NCBI GenBank assembly: GCA_030374735.1
Contig: JASCIV010000031.1
Coordinates: forward strand, 1-64,000
Reading direction: 5' to 3'
From: Gracilaria caudata
Lineage: Eukaryota; Rhodophyta; Florideophyceae; Gracilariales; Gracilariaceae
DNA: 64,000 nucleotides
Shown here: positions 31,448 to 40,924 of the stretch, one piece after another
Layout: the number at the start of each line of letters is the position of its first letter
How positions within the stretch are numbered: position 1 is the stretch's first letter
Translations under genes and position numbers: made by a program
The notes under the pieces: model-generated
Told to the model about the DNA's origin: nothing
Database searches by the model: none
What the model saw: the letters and a program-made list of their open reading frames with translations, nothing else

Positions 31448-31503
31448 TACCTTCGTACTACGAAGTTTGCGCACACTACGAAGTTCGTAGTGTGCGCAAA
31501 CTT
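31448..31503. repeat. Near-perfect hairpin between ABC1K and ARMC6
   Basis: A 20-base arm at 31463-31482 is the exact reverse complement of 31484-31503, with a single G between them. It is preceded by TACCTTCGTA (31448-31457), a motif also present in hairpins near 48361 and, inverted, near 60358. It sits in the divergent promoter region, 170 bases before the ARMC6 start. It may be a miniature inverted-repeat element or a regulatory structure. Confidence 0.85.
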
Positions 31504-31670
31504 TGCACTTCGAAATTTTTTAGAGCTGGTCAGATTTCATCAGCCCTCTTGCACAGCTTTCCCCGGTAATTCTAGAAGCGCGATTCATTTTCTGCACGTG
31601 TGTTGTCGAAGCATACACACGTCTCCCTCTCTCCGTATCTCGTCGTTAGCTTGGTGTCTCCTTAGCAGAT

Positions 31671-33260
31671 ATGGCCTCCAAAAATGTAAACCAAGTGAAG
31701 CAGTCTACGTTTGATGCAATAGTGCGCGAGGGCATTGATGTATTCGGGCTTTGTGCGGAGGAAGCTGTGGCTGATGCGTGCGAGCAATTGCGAAAATCCG
31801 GTGTCACAGATTTTTCAAACTTGGACGTATCGACACCATCCGAAGAAACCACTGAGAGTCAGACTTCGGCATCGTGCGTGAATGCTGTTCGAGAAGCTTT
31901 GCAATCTCAGAATCCATCCAATTTGATCGAATCTCTATCCAGACTGAAGTTAAGTATAACTGATAAGAGAGAGGCAGCACGTGCTGTATCGAGTGGAGTC
32001 ATTGAACTCCTAGCTCAATGCATGGCATATAGTCTGGAGTTTCACAACAGCCGAAAACTGAGTGTGGTGCATCCTGTAAGTGAGCTTATTGTAACAGTGT
32101 GTGCGAGGGATGAACTGAATCGCTCTTCGTTTGTGGCAAAGGGCCTTGAAAGCATGAAGGCGGTGTTCAATTCATTCACAGGACTGGATGAGGAAAGGGA
32201 AAGTTCCACTTTCGACTTAGAGACACGCACAGCACTCGTCCAATCGATGTGCTCCATACAACGCAATGACGAGCACGTGAAACAATACTTTGCAGCAAAT
32301 GGCTCTTTGGATTCCTTGATGAATTACTTCGGGAACGCATGTTGTGCAATTCTCGGAAACGGTGAAGAAACAGCATCCGCCACGAAGCTCTTTGTCAAAC
32401 TGTGCTTTTATGCGAGACAACTGCTATCACCGGATGACACTACTCTAAAGGTTTCCGAAACGTTTAACAGAGCTCGTGTTCTTGCGGGAGGTAGTACTGT
32501 GACAGAAAGTGGGCTACGGCCCTTGTCAACTTCATCGAATCTTCTGGAGCTATTCTCAACGTTCATGGGACAATTACACGCGAACCCATTATTCTCGAGC
32601 TCCACCAAACGACATCTTCAAACAGAATGTATCGCCTGTATCCGTGCATGTTGCGTTTCTGATGAGATTTGCTCTCAGATTATCAATCTAAATCTGCATC
32701 AATCATGCATTGAGCTTCTGCAGCAGTTCACATCCGATGACCGCACTGTCAATGTGTGTGTGGGACTCCTGCGTAACCTGGCTGGGCGAGACGAATGCAA
32801 AACTCCCATTTTTGAAAGTATGACCGTGCTTACAGAAGTTGTGGAGCAGCATCTGGGCACTTCACCAAAGATTGGAGAACAATATTGCGGCCTTGTTGGA
32901 AGTCTTTGTCTTCGGAGGCCCGACCTCGCAAACAAGATTGTCAAAACGGAAATGATAAAAACGGTTCTCGACGCGATGGAAATGTACGATGAGGACAGGA
33001 TTTTACAACGGGTTGCATGTCTAGCGATACGTAACGTGTGTGCCAGGGATTTGGAAGCGCGACGTCATTTGCGAGAGAAAGGGCTGGCGGAGAAGCTGGT
33101 TAGAAAGGCATGGAAGAGGCATACGAACTGCGATGACGTGGCGTACGCAGCGTTAAGAGATATGGATGTTCTCGAAGATAAGGAATTGCGCCGCGATGAA
33201 CGCTATACAATGCCCACGGGCTTCTACAGCACACCTATCACTCGCGAGAGTGATATGTGA
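31671..33260 (+). CDS. ARMC6-like armadillo-repeat protein
   Basis: This 529-residue single-exon protein consists largely of helical armadillo-type repeats (about residues 60-500). The N-terminal block QSTFDAIVREGIDVFGLCAEEAVADACEQL followed by VTDFSNLDVS matches the conserved start of ARMC6 proteins. The C-terminal part has typical repeat segments (VCVGLLRNLAGRDECKTPI, RVACLAIRNVCARDLEARRHL). ARMC6 is widely conserved in eukaryotes, but its molecular role is poorly known; it is probably a cytosolic or nuclear scaffold. The start ATG lies after a pyrimidine-rich leader. No targeting signal is visible. Confidence 0.85.
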   Translation: MASKNVNQVKQSTFDAIVREGIDVFGLCAEEAVADACEQLRKSGVTDFSNLDVSTPSEETTESQTSASCVNAVREALQSQNPSNLIESLSRLKLSITDKREAARAVSSGVIELLAQCMAYSLEFHNSRKLSVVHPVSELIVTVCARDELNRSSFVAKGLESMKAVFNSFTGLDEERESSTFDLETRTALVQSMCSIQRNDEHVKQYFAANGSLDSLMNYFGNACCAILGNGEETASATKLFVKLCFYARQLLSPDDTTLKVSETFNRARVLAGGSTVTESGLRPLSTSSNLLELFSTFMGQLHANPLFSSSTKRHLQTECIACIRACCVSDEICSQIINLNLHQSCIELLQQFTSDDRTVNVCVGLLRNLAGRDECKTPIFESMTVLTEVVEQHLGTSPKIGEQYCGLVGSLCLRRPDLANKIVKTEMIKTVLDAMEMYDEDRILQRVACLAIRNVCARDLEARRHLREKGLAEKLVRKAWKRHTNCDDVAYAALRDMDVLEDKELRRDERYTMPTGFYSTPITRESDM

Positions 33261-34011
33261 TGAGAGCATCCTTCCATGTTGGCTTGATACGATTTTTCAA
33301 AGAGAAGAGCGAGACGGAGCGCCCTATGAATTGCGGGTTGATGCCGGACAAAACTTCTGGTGACCACACCAAGCGACTTACGAGGAAGCTCTCAGCCTGG
33401 GCGACAAACTCGTTTCACAAGCATACCACGGAGAAATGATCAACCCCTTGCAACCGTCCTACGTTCCGTGACAATAAGGCGAGGATTGAAAAACTTCTCA
33501 TGCCCATGACGTCATGTTATCATAGTCTCCTATTTCGCATGCTGCATATCTTACGTTTTGCAGCCCCAAACATCGCACGCGCACTTACCTTCGTAGTCCT
33601 CATGGCATGAATGATCACGTATGAAAAGCTGGGATTCTTTCACGACGTGACACGTTTCTCTAACATCCTTTTTCGTTCGGTGACGCACAAATAGCGGAGG
33701 AAAATCGTGAATTCTTTACAAGGAAAGCCAGCAGGCGATGGACTTTCTCACGGTTGCTGAGGACATAACCGAACACTAAATACTTTATCGGCCGTGAAGC
33801 GAACCACGAAGGTGTGCGGATAACCGTCGTCCTCGACTCAACGAGACAGAAGAGGGTGTCGCCCATTGTGGATGACCCAGGTTAGAGATGCGGATCAACG
33901 TCAAGAAATGACAAATCATTAGATGGATCAGCAGCCATCACCATGATGGTGGCCACTGTCGAGAATTGGCCAGTCATGCATTTGGCTAAAATGTCGTTTC
34001 GGTTGGTGGAA
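33261..34011. other. Intergenic region upstream of the OB-fold gene
   Basis: No gene is supported. The open frame of the next gene extends back to an ATG at 33943, but that extension contains tandem E2F-like sites and codes for nothing recognisable. I treat it as promoter or leader sequence. Confidence 0.45.
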
Positions 34012-34051
34012 ATGGCGCCAACAATTTTGGCGCCAACAATTTTGGCGCGAA
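34012..34051. promoter_or_regulatory. Tandem E2F/DP-type sites upstream of the BRCA2-like OB-fold gene
   Basis: ATGGCGCCAA (from 34012), TTTTGGCGCCAA (34025-34036) and TTTTGGCGCGAA (34040-34051) lie one after the other as 15-base direct repeats. TTTTGGCGCGAA is a strong E2F consensus and TTTTGGCGCCAA is identical to the RAD18 site at 27707. They end 23 bases before the ATG at 34075, supporting a start there rather than at 33943. Confidence 0.65.
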
Positions 34052-34074
34052 CGCAAAGGCGCGCCGTGCATGCC

Positions 34075-35553
34075 ATGCACCCGAAAACCCTCTTGCTCCG
34101 TCTAATTCAGAGTCCAGAAAGACTTCACGCTCCCCTTCGGCGCTCTCAAATACGTCTTTCAATGTCATCAAACTTACTGCAAGCCCCTGTATTAGAAATC
34201 CAGAGAAAGCTGAAACGCAAGCTCCCTTGGGGCTATGTGGCGACGAGCTTGGTATCGCTACTCCGTCGGTATTCTACCGGTCTTTCTCTGTCGGTCGCGT
34301 GTGATGAAATCCTTGCTGAGCATCAATCCCAGCGACAAATAGAAGAATGTCAGACCCATCATCGCGCAGTTATCATCCAGGCCACTGCAGCACCACCTGA
34401 GATATGGCTCATTCACTTAACAGATGGTCGATATGCCGCGTTCTACGTACATTCAAAACTTCTTTCTCGCTTCCAACCAGGCGTATCCTTTTCGTTTCCT
34501 TCAGAAGCATTGAGTTTTTCATCCCGTGATGATGTTCGAGCCGAAGCTCTGGCGCTCGCTAGGAACGCTTTAAGTTCATCTCCCACATTGTTGACAGCTT
34601 CGAATGGGAGAAATAGTGCGCGCAGTCCGGTAGATATTGCAAAGCTGTATCGAAATCCCGAAGAAACTTGTGCGACACCGTCGAAGAAACCCTTATCGCT
34701 TTTTCCAGCGTTATCCGCACTTGTTTTGCCCACTCCGACAGTCTTCATGGACCTAGATTCTTTACCGATGAACACATTGAATCTCGCAGAACCAATTGAA
34801 AACTTTACCTTGCAGCGTGTTTGGGACGAGAGATCGCTCTCCCCGAGTTACATCTTTGCACGGGTTGTGGAGATAAGTCTGGAAAAAAAGCACATTAGGA
34901 TACAAGACCAATCATCAGACTTGTCAAACACCCAGCCTTCAGTGCTGTGGTTGCTGCATGAGCATCAAAACTCATACGCGGATATGGTTGAGAATGGATG
35001 TTTTGTGCTGCTTGAGAGACCCGCAGTGCAACCTAACGGAAACTCGTTTTTTGTAATCGCAAATGAATGTACCACCTGTTTTTACAGGACTTTTTCCTCA
35101 GCGGCCAAGGAGGACCCCCGGTCAGTTCCCATCGGGACAGTCATCGTACCTGAATCCCCACCAAGGAAGCGTCGTCGTCGTGATCCAGATCTTTCTCAAT
35201 CTCCGAGTGCCGTGGATTCTCGGGCTTTAACTCAACTCCTTGACCCACATCTACAAAAGGAGTTTGTTCTGTATTCACAGGCAGTTTGTATACCAATCGT
35301 CGAGAACATATACCTTGCCGAAATTGAATGCCATGACAACGTGCGTATACGCATTGTTGGTGCAGAAATGGTCAAACGTTGCAACTCTGTCTCACCCGGA
35401 GACCAGCTTTTGTTTGAGGGAGTAAGATGGGTAGCAGCCAGTACTACGCTTGGAAGTCAGACATCTGCGGGATGGACAGCGTCGTCTTTCCATAACATAT
35501 CTACTTTGCGTTCAGTTCTGCACTCTTCGTCAGTACGATTAGAGTGCAGTTAG
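34075..35553 (+). CDS. OB-fold protein resembling the BRCA2 DNA-binding domain
   Basis: The frame gives 492 residues from the ATG at 34075. Three segments resemble, in order, the OB folds of the BRCA2 DSS1/ssDNA-binding region. The first (WLIHLTDGRYAAFYV, then QPGVSFSF) corresponds to the LTDGWYAVKA strand of OB1 and follows a helical stretch. A central block runs from PSVLWLLHEHQNSYADMVE to FFVIANECTTCFY. A C-terminal block has VRIRIVGAEMV then PGDQLLFEGVRWVAAS. No BRC repeats are visible, so it would be a short BRCA2 variant in homologous recombination. The similarity is by eye and weak; another OB-fold protein such as RMI1 is possible. E2F-like sites directly upstream fit an S-phase repair gene. 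Confidence 0.5.
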   Translation: MHPKTLLLRLIQSPERLHAPLRRSQIRLSMSSNLLQAPVLEIQRKLKRKLPWGYVATSLVSLLRRYSTGLSLSVACDEILAEHQSQRQIEECQTHHRAVIIQATAAPPEIWLIHLTDGRYAAFYVHSKLLSRFQPGVSFSFPSEALSFSSRDDVRAEALALARNALSSSPTLLTASNGRNSARSPVDIAKLYRNPEETCATPSKKPLSLFPALSALVLPTPTVFMDLDSLPMNTLNLAEPIENFTLQRVWDERSLSPSYIFARVVEISLEKKHIRIQDQSSDLSNTQPSVLWLLHEHQNSYADMVENGCFVLLERPAVQPNGNSFFVIANECTTCFYRTFSSAAKEDPRSVPIGTVIVPESPPRKRRRRDPDLSQSPSAVDSRALTQLLDPHLQKEFVLYSQAVCIPIVENIYLAEIECHDNVRIRIVGAEMVKRCNSVSPGDQLLFEGVRWVAASTTLGSQTSAGWTASSFHNISTLRSVLHSSSVRLECS

Positions 35554-36367
35554 GATCATGGCCATGTACCAGAATAAAGAGCTAGGAATCTCTTGGCCCC
35601 GCCGTCGAAATCTAACTCTCGTTCGAACGGCTGCATCTGCCACTGGACGGAGGATTTTTGAGTGTAAGAACGAGTGTACGAGGTTAACAGGAAGAAAGGC
35701 ACTGCTGTTCTATGTAGAGCTGCAAAGGACAACGAAGGCACACAAGCGATTCCAATTCGTCATAACTTCGTACATAATTGCACGTCAAACGGTAGTATTC
35801 CAGTTTTCACAGTGTGGCTCACATCCCTGTCACACGACCATGTGATTTGTAAGGATGAGGTATTTGCCGTCAATCGAGAAATTATGACCGAAAAAGAGTC
35901 TGGGCCAAGCTCTGGCTCTCCAACCCCCATGCGGGCACTGAGAATTTCGTCGAATGTTGCACTCCGAGGGAGAAAAGGGGTTATTCGTTTTGGTAAAGGC
36001 GAAACCCAACTCTTGAAGAATGGTGTACGTGTGAAAGATTGTAACATCCATGGATGCCATGCATCATGCAGATCATTTACAGTAATCAAAGTTCTGTTTC
36101 GCCGATACAAGGGTAGATCAGAGGCCCAATTGTTCATTTTCAGCATCACTGGAAAGAGGCCGCTAGCAACTTTCCATTCCACCCTTGTACTCCGGCTTTC
36201 TTCAGGGGGGTTTTGGCGACCTGTGCAGAGTAGAAATCGACTTCGAAATCGACTTTGAACTGTCCGCAGAGAAGCTAAAGTCAGGGGCATTGTGATTAGT
36301 TGGAAACTTAGGTCGGTGTTCACTTCATTTCTGCATTATCCTCTAGTCGATATCGTTTACTACTTTC
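35554..36367. other. Region between the OB-fold gene and PHF5A, unresolved open frames
   Basis: A plus-strand frame starts at the ATG at 35558, five bases after the OB-fold stop, and runs 95 codons. A second plus frame (35674-36258, from GTG) and a minus frame (35760-36323) overlap it. None has a recognisable domain. The sequence could hold exons of one small gene or simply the 5' region of PHF5A. Confidence 0.3.
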
Positions 36368-36806
36368 ATGTCAAAGCATCATCCAGATCTTGTAATGTGT
36401 CGCAAGCAACCAGGCGTAACAACTGGTAAAGTCTGTGAACGATGCGAAGGAAAATGTGTGATATGTGACTCTCTGGTCTCACAGACGACACCTGCTCGTA
36501 TTTGTGATGAATGTAACTACGGCTCATTCCAAGTAAGTTAACTAGTAATGCACTTCGAAACATTAGTTCCGTCTGCTTTTTATCTTTAGTTCTATTTTGA
36601 AAGGCATACTAACGACAAGCTCTCGGACTCTACTTTTGTATCCTCAGGGGAAATGCATAGTTTGTGGGAATCAAGGCGTATCTGACGCGTATTATTGTGC
36701 CGAATGTACAATTTTGGAGAAAGATAGGGATGGATGCCCTAAGATTGTAAACGTTGGAACCGCAAAGATAGACTTGGTGTACGAGAAGAAAAAGTACAAG
36801 AGGTAA
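36368..36806 (+). CDS. PHF5A: PHF5A (SF3b14b/Rds3) splicing factor, two exons
   Basis: PHF5A is a zinc-knot subunit of SF3b in the U2 snRNP and helps hold the branch-point adenosine. Exons 36368..36532 and 36648..36806 encode 107 residues, nearly the human length (110). The start [16 protein letters not shown] and the cysteine pairs [19 protein letters not shown] and CAEC are close to those of all eukaryotes, as is [19 protein letters not shown]. The 115-nt intron starts GTAAGT, ends CAG and contains a perfect TACTAAC branch point (about 36607). The gene is convergent with eRF1. Confidence 0.97.
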
Positions 36807-36983
36807 AGTCGACAAAAAAACACGACAATATGTCCAAGCACCAAATGTTGTTTCTCCTTGGCACTTTGCCAACCCAAAAGCCTGCATAACGGTAGACTAC
36901 GCATGTATGCGCTGCGGCTTTTCATCCACGGAATTCACAGTATGGTGTAGGTTGTCCAGAGTGCACCTGATGTATTCAAATGC

Positions 36984-38309
36984 TTAACCCAGAAGGTCCT
37001 CCCAATCTTCATCTTCATCGGGCTCTTCGTATGCCTCAAAGTTAACTTCGTAACGCATAAGACCCCCAATGCCTCCGAAACCCTGTACAAACTGCGCGCC
37101 TTCCTGAGACCGATCAGTGATAAACTCTAATTGGGTACCATAGTCCTTATAGTTAGCGGCCATCCAATCCACGAAGAGCTCCGTATCTCTTGTTTCCAGT
37201 TCAACTCCAGTTTCCTTCTCGACAAAGTTGGACATGTCTTGCATCTGCTCTTTGCTAAGAATCTTGATCACCTTCTCCCCCGTTTGTGGGTTCTCAAGTT
37301 CTATTCTTGTGTGCTCCATGTTTTCCCATAGGATAAGTATCTCGACGGCACCTTGCTCTAGAGCTCGCATGGTATCTACAACACCAAAGCAGTATTTGTT
37401 TGTGTCTTTTGATATCTCGTCAAAATACCTCTGAACAAGCTTCTTTTCTTGGATGAACTTGACGTTTCCAAGAGTCTCGGCGGCGAGATCAATGGCTTGG
37501 TTGAAGCCGTTCTCTCCACCATAGCTTACGTCGACTGTCTTCAACACCTTGGCCTTTAATCTCTGGTCGAATAATTCAGAGTTGTACAAATCCGTCTTGA
37601 AGTCAGCAGATCCAGCTAGGATAAGACCCGTAACGTTAACTTTCTGACCGTCCGGAATGAACTGAGTAACAGCGATCTCCGCAACTTTCCGGACAAAGTT
37701 ATGTCGCTTTTCGAGGCGGAGACGTGCAAAACGCAGAGCAGACTGACCTCCACGCCCGTGCTTCTTCGGGAGATCGACAGAGAACTTGTGGAGGACGGTT
37801 CTTGTGTTTCCAGTGAGAAGGCCAAAGAGAGCACCATTTCCATCCATGACAATAAACCCGAACTTCTCATCAGATTCGAGGAGACTAGCAAGAGCCTCAG
37901 TGTGGAACTTATTATCGCACAAATAAAGTGAGGTATTAATGGGCTTGAACGGTTCAAAATCGACCAAAACTTCTCTTTCCTTGTTCTGGTCGTTCATAAT
38001 GGTACCGCAGTAAATGACAAGACCGTTGGGAGGAACCTTTGGGTACAGCTTAAGACGTTGTTGTGTGGAGGTGATTGCACTCAAAACAGACTGGCGGTTG
38101 ACGCGAGACTTGATGTTAGAGGCTGTGCCGTACTCATCACTCAGCATCTTGTTTACGCGACTAGTCTGATCGCGGGGCGGAATGATGAGGGAGATCATAC
38201 TCGTCCCGTTGCCGCGCGCTTGTTCCAGAGCTTTAATGAGCTTCTTGATTTTCCATACTTGAACGGCGCGGTCGCCGTCGTCGTCCTGGCCCTTGTCCTT
38301 CTCACCCAT
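36984..38309 (-). CDS. ETF1: Eukaryotic translation termination factor eRF1
   Basis: eRF1 recognises all three stop codons in the ribosomal A site and triggers peptide release. The ATG at 38309 gives 441 residues, against 437 in human; an apparent 79-residue extension upstream begins with TTG and is rejected. Decoding motifs TASNIKSR (about residues 62-69) and YLCDNKF (129-135) and the catalytic GGQ in [10 protein letters not shown] (about 184-193) are all present and canonical. The standard genetic code is therefore expected. The C-terminus ends in an acidic tail ([14 protein letters not shown]), the eRF3-binding end. It is divergent from the split gene at 38604. Confidence 0.97.
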   Translation of the reverse strand: MGEKDKGQDDDGDRAVQVWKIKKLIKALEQARGNGTSMISLIIPPRDQTSRVNKMLSDEYGTASNIKSRVNRQSVLSAITSTQQRLKLYPKVPPNGLVIYCGTIMNDQNKEREVLVDFEPFKPINTSLYLCDNKFHTEALASLLESDEKFGFIVMDGNGALFGLLTGNTRTVLHKFSVDLPKKHGRGGQSALRFARLRLEKRHNFVRKVAEIAVTQFIPDGQKVNVTGLILAGSADFKTDLYNSELFDQRLKAKVLKTVDVSYGGENGFNQAIDLAAETLGNVKFIQEKKLVQRYFDEISKDTNKYCFGVVDTMRALEQGAVEILILWENMEHTRIELENPQTGEKVIKILSKEQMQDMSNFVEKETGVELETRDTELFVDWMAANYKDYGTQLEFITDRSQEGAQFVQGFGGIGGLMRYEVNFEAYEEPDEDEDWEDLLG

Positions 38310-38603
38310 GATGTGGCGTTTGCTTGCTAAAAGCTCTATAACGCCAGCGGCGAGCTGCAAAGGATTTTGTAGGAAGACTTCCGAATATGAGACGGAGGCG
38401 GAGAGAAAACCAACACAAAAGGAAGCGGACTGGAAGCACAAGAGCGAGCAGAGTGGCTGACGTGCCTCGAAGGCTAACAGCCCTAACGCCTGGTGCGTGC
38501 CTCTTTCCGACGGCGGCACTTCTTGCACACCGGTGTTCCTGAACAAGCTGGCAAAAAGGTCTTATCGATTTGTATCATAGAGCCGGCAACTGACGAACTG
38601 ACG

Positions 38604-39056
38604 ATGGCGCTGCCTTACACGATGCACGGCCCCGAGTGCCCCGCTGTCAAAGTCGATCCAATGATCGCATTCCAAGTGCACAATCTCACCGTAGATCTAC
38701 CAAGGTAGATGCCAATAACTCCGACACTTGTTCAATGTGGCACCAAATCTCAAGTTCTTGCATGCGGTCATCTTCATTTCCCTGAGGGCACTTTTCTTGT
38801 ACCTTAGTACGTGTTCGTGTACAACGGATGGAACTTCACCAGCCAGCTCGTCAAATCGTCCAAGATCAGAGATGCACGTCTTCTGGTTAACCAGGCAAGC
38901 TCGGACACCCACTTCTTAAGTATCAGAACTAATGTTAACCTCTTTCTCACCCGCTTCTGCGACAACGAGTGTGCAGAGCGTGGTGGTGCGGTGAACACCA
39001 CGAGTTCCATTCAAACATTTGTGCCCCAGGAGAAAGAAATCCGCTCACTGACTTGA
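38604..39056 (+). CDS. Small two-exon gene of unknown function, splice join unresolved
   Basis: Exon 1 (38604..38704) encodes MALPYTMHGPECPAVKVD and then IAFQVHNLTVDLP, and ends at an AAG/GTAGAT donor in phase 2. The second exon reads VFVYNGWNFTSQLVKSSK to CAERGGAVNTTSSIQTF and stops at 39056. The obvious acceptor (CCTTAG, exon from 38808) gives the wrong phase. An acceptor at 38842 (exon from 38843) keeps the frame and gives 104 residues, but drops the YVFVYNGW part. A weak donor after 38675 with the 38808 acceptor is another in-frame option. I do not recognise the protein. Its start is 295 bases from the eRF1 start on the other strand. Confidence 0.45.
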
Positions 39057-39305
39057 AGCACTATTACGAAGGGTACAGACTATCTGTGATACTACCAACT
39101 GTGATAGGTAAAGGAGCTTTCGGCTGTTTTTATCTTCACTGATTTCTCTGCCCATCACGCTCAAAGGAAAGCATCGAGATTACGAAAGAAAATAATATAT
39201 AGTTTCGCGGCAAAAGTTTCATCGCTGTGTGGAGAATTCCATGCCACTCACATCGTCTAGCATTTCAGAGTTGTCACGCATACCGGAGTTGCTTTTCATT
39301 TTATC

Positions 39306-40706
39306 ATGGCCCCAATCAAGTCGATCTCACCGCCCCAGAAGCAAAAGCCGAGGGTCACTATTGTGGGAGCGGGTCCAGCAGGATGCTTACTCGCCATATT
39401 GCTATCCAAGACCGGCTGTTCTATAGATATCTATGACTATCGATTTGATTCGAGAACAGCCAACGGAGCCTCAGAGAGCCAGCGCTCTATAAACCTTGCT
39501 CTTTCTACTCGAGGCCTCACAGCATTGAAGCGTGCTGGCCTTCTTGAACGTGTCCTTAACCATTCCATACCAATGCGTGGTCGATGCGTACATCCCATTG
39601 ATGGCCGATTGCAGTTTCATCCATATGGACAGTCTCATCAGTTCTTGCTCTCAATATCACGTCGCGTCTTGTGCAATATCTTACTCGACGAATGTGACAA
39701 GCGTGAGTCAGTTCGATTACACTTTGCGCACAAATGCGTTCACGTTGATCTTCACAACCGCTGTGTCACCTTTGAGCGCCATAGCACCCCAGATGACAAG
39801 CAGGAAACCCAATTTTCTGTCAGTTCCGATCTCATTGTAGGCGCTGACGGTTCTTTTTCTCGTGTGCGTGCGGCCATGGCGAGGGAGGACCGATTCGATT
39901 ATTCACAGTCATATGTATCAGCGGCATATAAGGAACTGACAATGGTGAACACCGTATTATCTGCGGAACCCGTTTTCCCCACAAATTTCTTACACATATG
40001 GCCGAGACACCGCTTCATGCTCATTGCACTTCCAAACAATAGAACTTCTTTCACATGCACTCTCTTTATGGACAAGTCCGATATGGACAAATTATCTTCT
40101 CCAGAAAAGGTGGAGAAGTTCTTCAACATCTACTTCCCAGATGCGGTTAGTCTGATGCCCTCTTTAGCTCGGGACTATTTCCAAAACCCTTCTCCGTCCC
40201 TTGTTACGATCAGATGCGAGCCATTCAACCATGATGGAAACGCGGTTCTAATTGGAGACGCAGCGCATGCCATTGTTCCGTTCTATGGGCAAGGATGTAA
40301 TGCTGCCTTCGAGGACTGTCGTCTTCTGGCAGAAGCAATCGAAAAACATGAGTGGAATAATATGGCACATGTGTTGTCACAATACGCAAGCACTCGCAAG
40401 CCAAATGCGGATACGATCGCAGATTTAGCTATTGAACACTACGAAGATATGTCGTCGAAATCAGCAAAGCCCTTGTCTGTGCTTCGAAGACGACTAGAAA
40501 TATGTGCTAACCGCTTGTTTCCACGGAGTTTTCTGCCATTGTACTCTATGGTGTCGTTTTCGAACATTCCGTACAGGGAGGCGTTGTTGCGTTCCAAATG
40601 GCAGGATAAACGGATAGAACAGTTTTTATTAGGAACAGGGATTGTCGTTGTTGCGACGTCAGGGTTGGTCATAACAAGAGGAATACTGAACAGCAGAACA
40701 CGATGA
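39306..40706 (+). CDS. Kynurenine 3-monooxygenase (FAD-dependent)
   Basis: This 466-residue flavoprotein hydroxylates L-kynurenine to 3-hydroxykynurenine in tryptophan breakdown and de novo NAD synthesis. The FAD dinucleotide-binding motif is VGAGPAGCLLAILLSKTG (about residues 21-38). KMO signatures follow: QRSINLALSTRG (about 60-71), then MRGRCVH and YGQSHQFLLSISR. The DG motif is VGADGSFSRVRAAM, and the FAD-ribityl motif is GDAAHAIVPFYGQGCNAAFEDC. The C-terminus carries a hydrophobic segment (GTGIVVVATSGLVITRGI), matching the outer-mitochondrial-membrane anchor of KMO. It is a single exon, convergent with the Sec1 gene. Confidence 0.93.
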   Translation: MAPIKSISPPQKQKPRVTIVGAGPAGCLLAILLSKTGCSIDIYDYRFDSRTANGASESQRSINLALSTRGLTALKRAGLLERVLNHSIPMRGRCVHPIDGRLQFHPYGQSHQFLLSISRRVLCNILLDECDKRESVRLHFAHKCVHVDLHNRCVTFERHSTPDDKQETQFSVSSDLIVGADGSFSRVRAAMAREDRFDYSQSYVSAAYKELTMVNTVLSAEPVFPTNFLHIWPRHRFMLIALPNNRTSFTCTLFMDKSDMDKLSSPEKVEKFFNIYFPDAVSLMPSLARDYFQNPSPSLVTIRCEPFNHDGNAVLIGDAAHAIVPFYGQGCNAAFEDCRLLAEAIEKHEWNNMAHVLSQYASTRKPNADTIADLAIEHYEDMSSKSAKPLSVLRRRLEICANRLFPRSFLPLYSMVSFSNIPYREALLRSKWQDKRIEQFLLGTGIVVVATSGLVITRGILNSRTR

Positions 40707-40924
40707 TGTTTGATCGAAACCCGCCGTTTCTAGTGTCAATGATACGGATGCAAGAATGGGCATGTATATACTATGATGCATTCAGTGTTTGTATGCTGCT
40801 AACATGCTTCGACTGACCGACCTATGTCATTAGCGCTTCTTTACGACAAGCTCGACAGAATGAATAACAACGTAATTTAGTAGAGTTATTTGAAGTCAAA
40901 GTTAACTTGCTTTTCTATGAATTC

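Noticed and set aside
35760..36323. 187-codon minus-strand frame
   Set aside because: No domain, and it overlaps an equally open plus frame; neither can be preferred.
38310..38546. 79-residue N-terminal extension of eRF1
   Set aside because: It begins with TTG, has no ATG and is absent from all eRF1 proteins; the ATG at 38309 gives the normal length.
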